DNA of 64,000 bases. It comes from Epiperipatus broadwayi. Its lineage: Eukaryota; Onychophora; Udeonychophora; Euonychophora; Peripatidae. Each line of letters starts with the position of its first letter. Position 1 is the first letter of the stretch. The position numbers were made by a program, and so were the translations under genes. The notes beneath the pieces were generated by a model. It made no database searches and was not told where the DNA came from. It saw only the letters and a program-made list of their open reading frames with translations. Where the stretch lies: positions 8,661,011 through 8,725,010 of the forward strand of contig JAQFVV010006221.1 of the NCBI GenBank assembly GCA_028023455.1, in the 5' to 3' direction. Positions 60,291 to 64,000 of this stretch are shown piece after piece.

Positions 60291-61455
60291 GCATTTAAAG
60301 CTCATTTGAGGTAAATTAATGGAATGATCTTGTAAACTTCATTGGATCAGTGGATTGATAAGGTGGGTGTACTATGTTACTCTCAAGTGATGCAGAATTT
60401 ATTCCAGAGTTCACTCTGGTATAACATTGGAGCTATAAATTTATGCATGGTCAATACTTGAACTCCGTGAGGTTCCAGAAAATGGGGTGGAAGTGATATA
60501 AAAAGCAGTTGGAATCTGTGGCTGATATAATGATGGAAATGCCTTAAATGATGTAAAATATCCCCTGTGGCATGATAATAAATTTTGACAAATTGTTGTT
60601 AGCACATCAGATGTCCACACCATGGGGGGGGGTGTGTGTGCAATCTTGTGTTATTATTATGTTTCAACAATAATCTTTATTAATCCTTGGGGATACATAG
60701 CATTTCATAAAAATGATTGTAAGGGTTATAGCTTCAATGATGTTACACAGGTTTTTATATGCATTAATTTTAAGGGGTTACATTAATCAGATTTCAAGAT
60801 ATATTTTATTACAACTGCTGCTACTAGTTTTGGATACAGAGATGGATATCAACTTTAATCATTAGAGTTTTAAAAAAAGCATTCAATATAAAACTCAACT
60901 TCATAGACAGATAGATATGACCTAGGATTGTAAAATCTGGCATAATAGTGGAAGTTATTTACAGTCACTAAATTAATCCTGATTTACTGTTCTTTTAATT
61001 GTTAATCTTGGGAGTACAACAGAAAGGTAACTTATAATCTAAGCTATGGGTGCTGAACAGAGAACAAAGTCAATTCAGAGTGGAATCACAGATGGTGACA
61101 GCTGATGGATTATAATAAATGGGACGTAAATTCTGTAGTCTGTTGGTGGATGGTGTTGATCGCAGTTAGTGAAGGTGAACTATGTTGAGAGTAATGGATT
61201 GTGCTATTGAATGCGGTTGCTGTTATTGTTGTTATTATTATTATTACCACCACTACCACTATCTTTAAAAATTAGGATGATTCTACAAATCAAACATAAA
61301 AGCAATTCTGAAATAGCTTTAATATCAATTATATAAATAATAATAACTTAAAAATAATTAAATAGGTAGTTTATCGTGTAATTCGAAAATAAAAACCTTT
61401 AAAAATTCTACAACTGTGTATAGTAAAATAATAAAAAAGTTTCTCATTAAGAGTT

Positions 61456-61565
61456 TGTCAAGCATTGGTGGTCGAGAGGCCGGCGACAGCCGCTTTACAA
61501 GCAGTTGTCCCGGGTTGGCGGGTTCACTTCCCGGCTGGCTATGACACATGAGAAAAAAAAAAAAA
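61456..61565 (+). mobile_element. tRNA-derived SINE, family 1, subfamily C
   Basis: TGTCAAGCATTGGTGGTCGA, CCGCTTTACAAGCAGTTG, TTGGCGGGTTCACTTCCCGG and the 3' GGCTATGACACATGAG with an A-run of about 13. It lacks the GAT of the 3' GATGCTATGACA box. An ORF on the minus strand through it is spurious. Confidence 0.92.
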
Positions 61566-62399
61566 TTGTAATATATGCATGCCATCTTTATTTTCGTTCA
61601 AGTTTATTTTAAAAATAGGTTGTAGTTGTTTTTTGTTTGCTTTGTAATTATTATTATTTGCTAATAATTTGTTAATGATTTTTGATTTTAAATATTATGA
61701 TTTATTCAAATATTGTTGTAGATATTTATTATTTCTTAAACTAATTTTGCTTTAATTTTATATATTTAAATGACAATAAATCTAGATTTGTTAAGTATAA
61801 TTGAAAATAATTTACGTTGTAAGCAAATTTCATAATTTTGTATAATTAAATCTGTCTATTTTAATGAAGAAAATCTAAGAAGAATTGTCTCTACATGCAG
61901 ATGCGATAATAAGAATCTACTTTTTTTTGATAAGAAAGTCAACAAGAATTGTCTGGATTGTGTTAAGAAATTGTATTTTTTTTATTATTTACAATTAAAC
62001 AAAAGACAGTTACCAAGAGCATTAAAAACCATACTTGTAGGAAAAATAATTTTACATTTTTTCATTACATTATATATATATTGTTAAATGTATTCTATAC
62101 AAAATTATGAATACAATGTTTAATTGCGACATTTTTTTTCTATAATCTATATTTTCTCTATTTTACGTTTGCTAACCAAGGATTTATATATAATGTATGG
62201 AATATCTGAACTTGCATGTGGATTTAAATAATTTTCTTTTAAATGAACTAAATAATTCACAATTATTAAAGCCAATGTGAAAAGGCTTACATGAAAATAC
62301 AGACTGAGTTAACAATATGTACATAATGATATGTGTTTAAATATATAATAATTCAATGAGTGAATCTTTTTAATTTTTGGAATAAAATATTCCTACTTT

Positions 62400-62735
62400 T
62401 ACAAATCTCAGCTTCAGGGTGGCCTTTGAGCATTCCATCATCAGATTTTCAATTGGATGGACGGTTGAAGAGTTGGAGTGTGTAGTAGATTGGAGCCTGT
62501 CCATTAAAGTATGAAGATTGTCTATCTTAATATATATCTGAGCACTTATAGTATATATGTGTGGGAGATGATAATCTGGACCAACTGATGATTGTTGGTT
62601 TAGCATGAAATACGTATATTGGTGATTATTTATCTTTTCAGCATATATGTGCTTGAGTGTATCAGTGTTATTAGATAGAGTGGAGAGTGGTGGGTCGTGT
62701 GAAAGTCTGTGCTCATATACTCTATATATTACATG
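62400..62735 (-). mobile_element. Foldback family 3, copy e (half element)
   Basis: From CATTCCATCATCAGATTTTC through GCCTGTCCATTAAAGTATGA and TCTGGACCAACTGATGATTG to GTGAAAGTCTGTGCTCATAT. The translated similarity to 13634-13834 (NLxTLMDRLQS) reflects shared repeat DNA, not a conserved protein. Confidence 0.75.
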
Positions 62736-62934
62736 TAAACCTTATAACTATAATAGTAATTTAATGATCGTTAATATTTTTCTATCATGTGATTGGCTGA
62801 GTTTTGCCCTGGGGATGATAATGACAAAAGGAGAGGCTGAGGGAGATCTATTGTGGTACTTTCATGGAAAATTATTAGTTACCTATTTATAATTATATGC
62901 TGATTCCAGAAAGATTGAATTTCCATATTACTTT

Positions 62935-63420
62935 GAATATAAGACACCCCCAAATTTAAGATGCAGTAGGATTTTAAGCTCAGAAATTGGGGGGGGGGGG
63001 GTTTAAATGATTTTATTAAAAAATAAGAAACATTTTTATTTACTTAAATAGGAATTAATATAAGTACAATCAGCTCACCTAATTTATTGTGAATCTTCTT
63101 CAAACATACATTCACTATCTATGCCTTCACTTTCAGGACTTGAATTGTCATCTTCACTATTCAGCGAGAGTACATCATCTTCAGGCCATTTAAATTGTTA
63201 GCAATGTAACATTTTAAGATAGATTTTTTTGGTAATTTCTTCAGGTATAACTGTCCAAGACTGCAAAACCCAATCAAAATTATACATATATTGTTTTTTT
63301 TCTCATGTGTCATAGCATCAGCCGGGAAGCAAACCCGCCAACCCAGGACAAATGCCTATAAAGCAACTGTTGCTGACCTCTTGACCACCAATGCTTGACA
63401 TACATATATTGTGTCATCAC
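62935..63420 (-). mobile_element. Pogo/Tigger-like transposase C-terminus and transposon end
   Basis: Minus-strand translation from about 63281 gives FDWVLQSWTVIPEEITKK and, after a stop, WPEDDVLSLNSEDDNSSPES, then SECMFEEDSQ and a stop near 63084. This matches the C-terminal pattern of pogo/Tigger DDE transposases (W-x-x-x-A/S-W ... E-I ... ED, acidic tail). At 62935-62954, GAATATAAGACACCCCCAAA resembles a pogo-type terminal repeat. Upstream coding sequence is interrupted by a family 1 SINE and the catalytic DDE region is not visible in the window. Confidence 0.65.
63295..63399 (-). mobile_element. tRNA-derived SINE, family 1, subfamily C, inside a pogo relic
   Basis: The minus-strand copy has the T-run, CTCATGTGTCATAGCATCAG, GGGAAGCAAACCCGCCAACC and head CCACCAATGCTTGAC. 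A 13-bp target-site duplication ATACATATATTGT is readable at 63282-63294 and 63400-63412. Confidence 0.93.
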
Positions 63421-64000
63421 AAAGACTTTTTTGTGTAAATGAATACTATAATTTTTTTTTTCAAAGAAAAAAAAAAGATCTTAAAATATGGTATTGACAT
63501 CTAACATTAACAGTAAATCTTTTATCTTTTCATTAAAAACCTTTTCTAAAAATGCAATTTAATAATTTGTCAGATTACTACAGTAAACAAAAGTTATTTA
63601 AAAATAAATTTCTCTTTATAATTGGCAAAAATAATCCATAGTAGTCAATATAAAATGTATTTTTGTCATTCAATTACAAATTGCAGTCATACATCATTGA
63701 TTTCTTTCTCAATTTGCTTTTGTGTAAAAGTAAAATTTTCTATTAACATCTGAATCATTCTTCTAAAATAATTTATATTTTTACAAATATTTTCTGAAAA
63801 AAATTACACATGGTTAAAAAAATATTCTAAAACATGTTTTCACTTTGAAATCAAAATGAAGATATCAGAACTATCAAAATCAGTGACAGGCACTTTCTTG
63901 TGTAGAGAACAAGAAACCACCAATCAGAGCTAAGAAAGGTTCTTATCTCATTGTTATATTGATTTATTAGTTGCAAAATAATTATAAAGATTATTCAATA
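63421..64000. other. AT-rich DNA at the window end, nothing recognised
   Basis: This should hold the upstream part of the pogo transposase on the minus strand if the element were intact, but I could not read a DDE motif here. It is probably decayed or deleted. Confidence 0.4.

Noticed and set aside
61358-61585. 75-codon minus-strand ORF containing QPGSEPANPGQLLVKRL
   Set aside because: It is the antisense of a family 1 SINE with T-rich flank.
62370-62606. ORF similar to the one at 13634-13834 (NLHTLMDRLQS), which could look like a conserved protein
   Set aside because: Both lie inside foldback family 3 copies; other copies break the frame.

Overview
This window looks like intergenic and intronic DNA from an invertebrate animal with a very AT-rich, repeat-dense genome (roughly a quarter G+C by eye, not computed). 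The evidence is one spliced exon of a polypeptide GalNAc-transferase with canonical AG/GT borders, three kinds of non-LTR retrotransposon debris, tRNA-derived SINEs with target-site duplications, and many foldback elements. There are no operons, no bacterial-style gene packing and no long ORFs. I cannot name the species. A lophotrochozoan or similar AT-rich invertebrate is a guess from repeat style only.

Host coding content: the only securely recognised host sequence is the GALNT exon on the minus strand at 26337-26503. I found no neighbouring GALNT exon, so its introns are probably long, and much of the window may be intron or flank of that gene. Weaker candidates are a CCAAT-rich promoter with a short Met-initiated reading frame near 19640-19927, an RFX-type X-box overlapping an ATG at 52036-52122, and two unidentified protein-like ORFs (27338-27625 plus, 38989-39270 minus).

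Mobile DNA dominates. Nine copies of one tRNA-derived SINE family fall into three subfamilies; five have 11-13 bp target-site duplications that I could read directly. LINE remnants occur at 1690-2100, 6440-6860, 15060-16990, 20790-20990, 27680-27890 and 45776-46289. They belong to an RTE-like group, a second related LINE and a Tx1/L1-like element; all are decayed. A pogo/Tigger-like transposase tail with a transposon end lies at 62935-63420 and is split by a SINE. A Gypsy-type LTR with its polypurine tract is at 47456-47690. Foldback or long-TIR elements are at 918-1100, 4779-5073, 23865-24162, 26638-26913, 32062-34247, 34730-35106 and 58407-58694. Two dispersed foldback families have further copies.

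A recurring pattern is local duplication of non-coding blocks with spacings of about 245-400 bp, seen in seven places, plus a 41-bp minisatellite at 47835-48081. The most unusual structure is the 2.2 kb element at 32062-34247: long terminal inverted repeats, a nested palindrome at one end, CACGTT-rich subterminal DNA at the other, and a degenerate tandem array inside. I see no clearly new biological system. The best leads are this element, the SINE-derived tandem array at 18609-18862, and the near-perfect 298-bp palindrome at 23865-24162.
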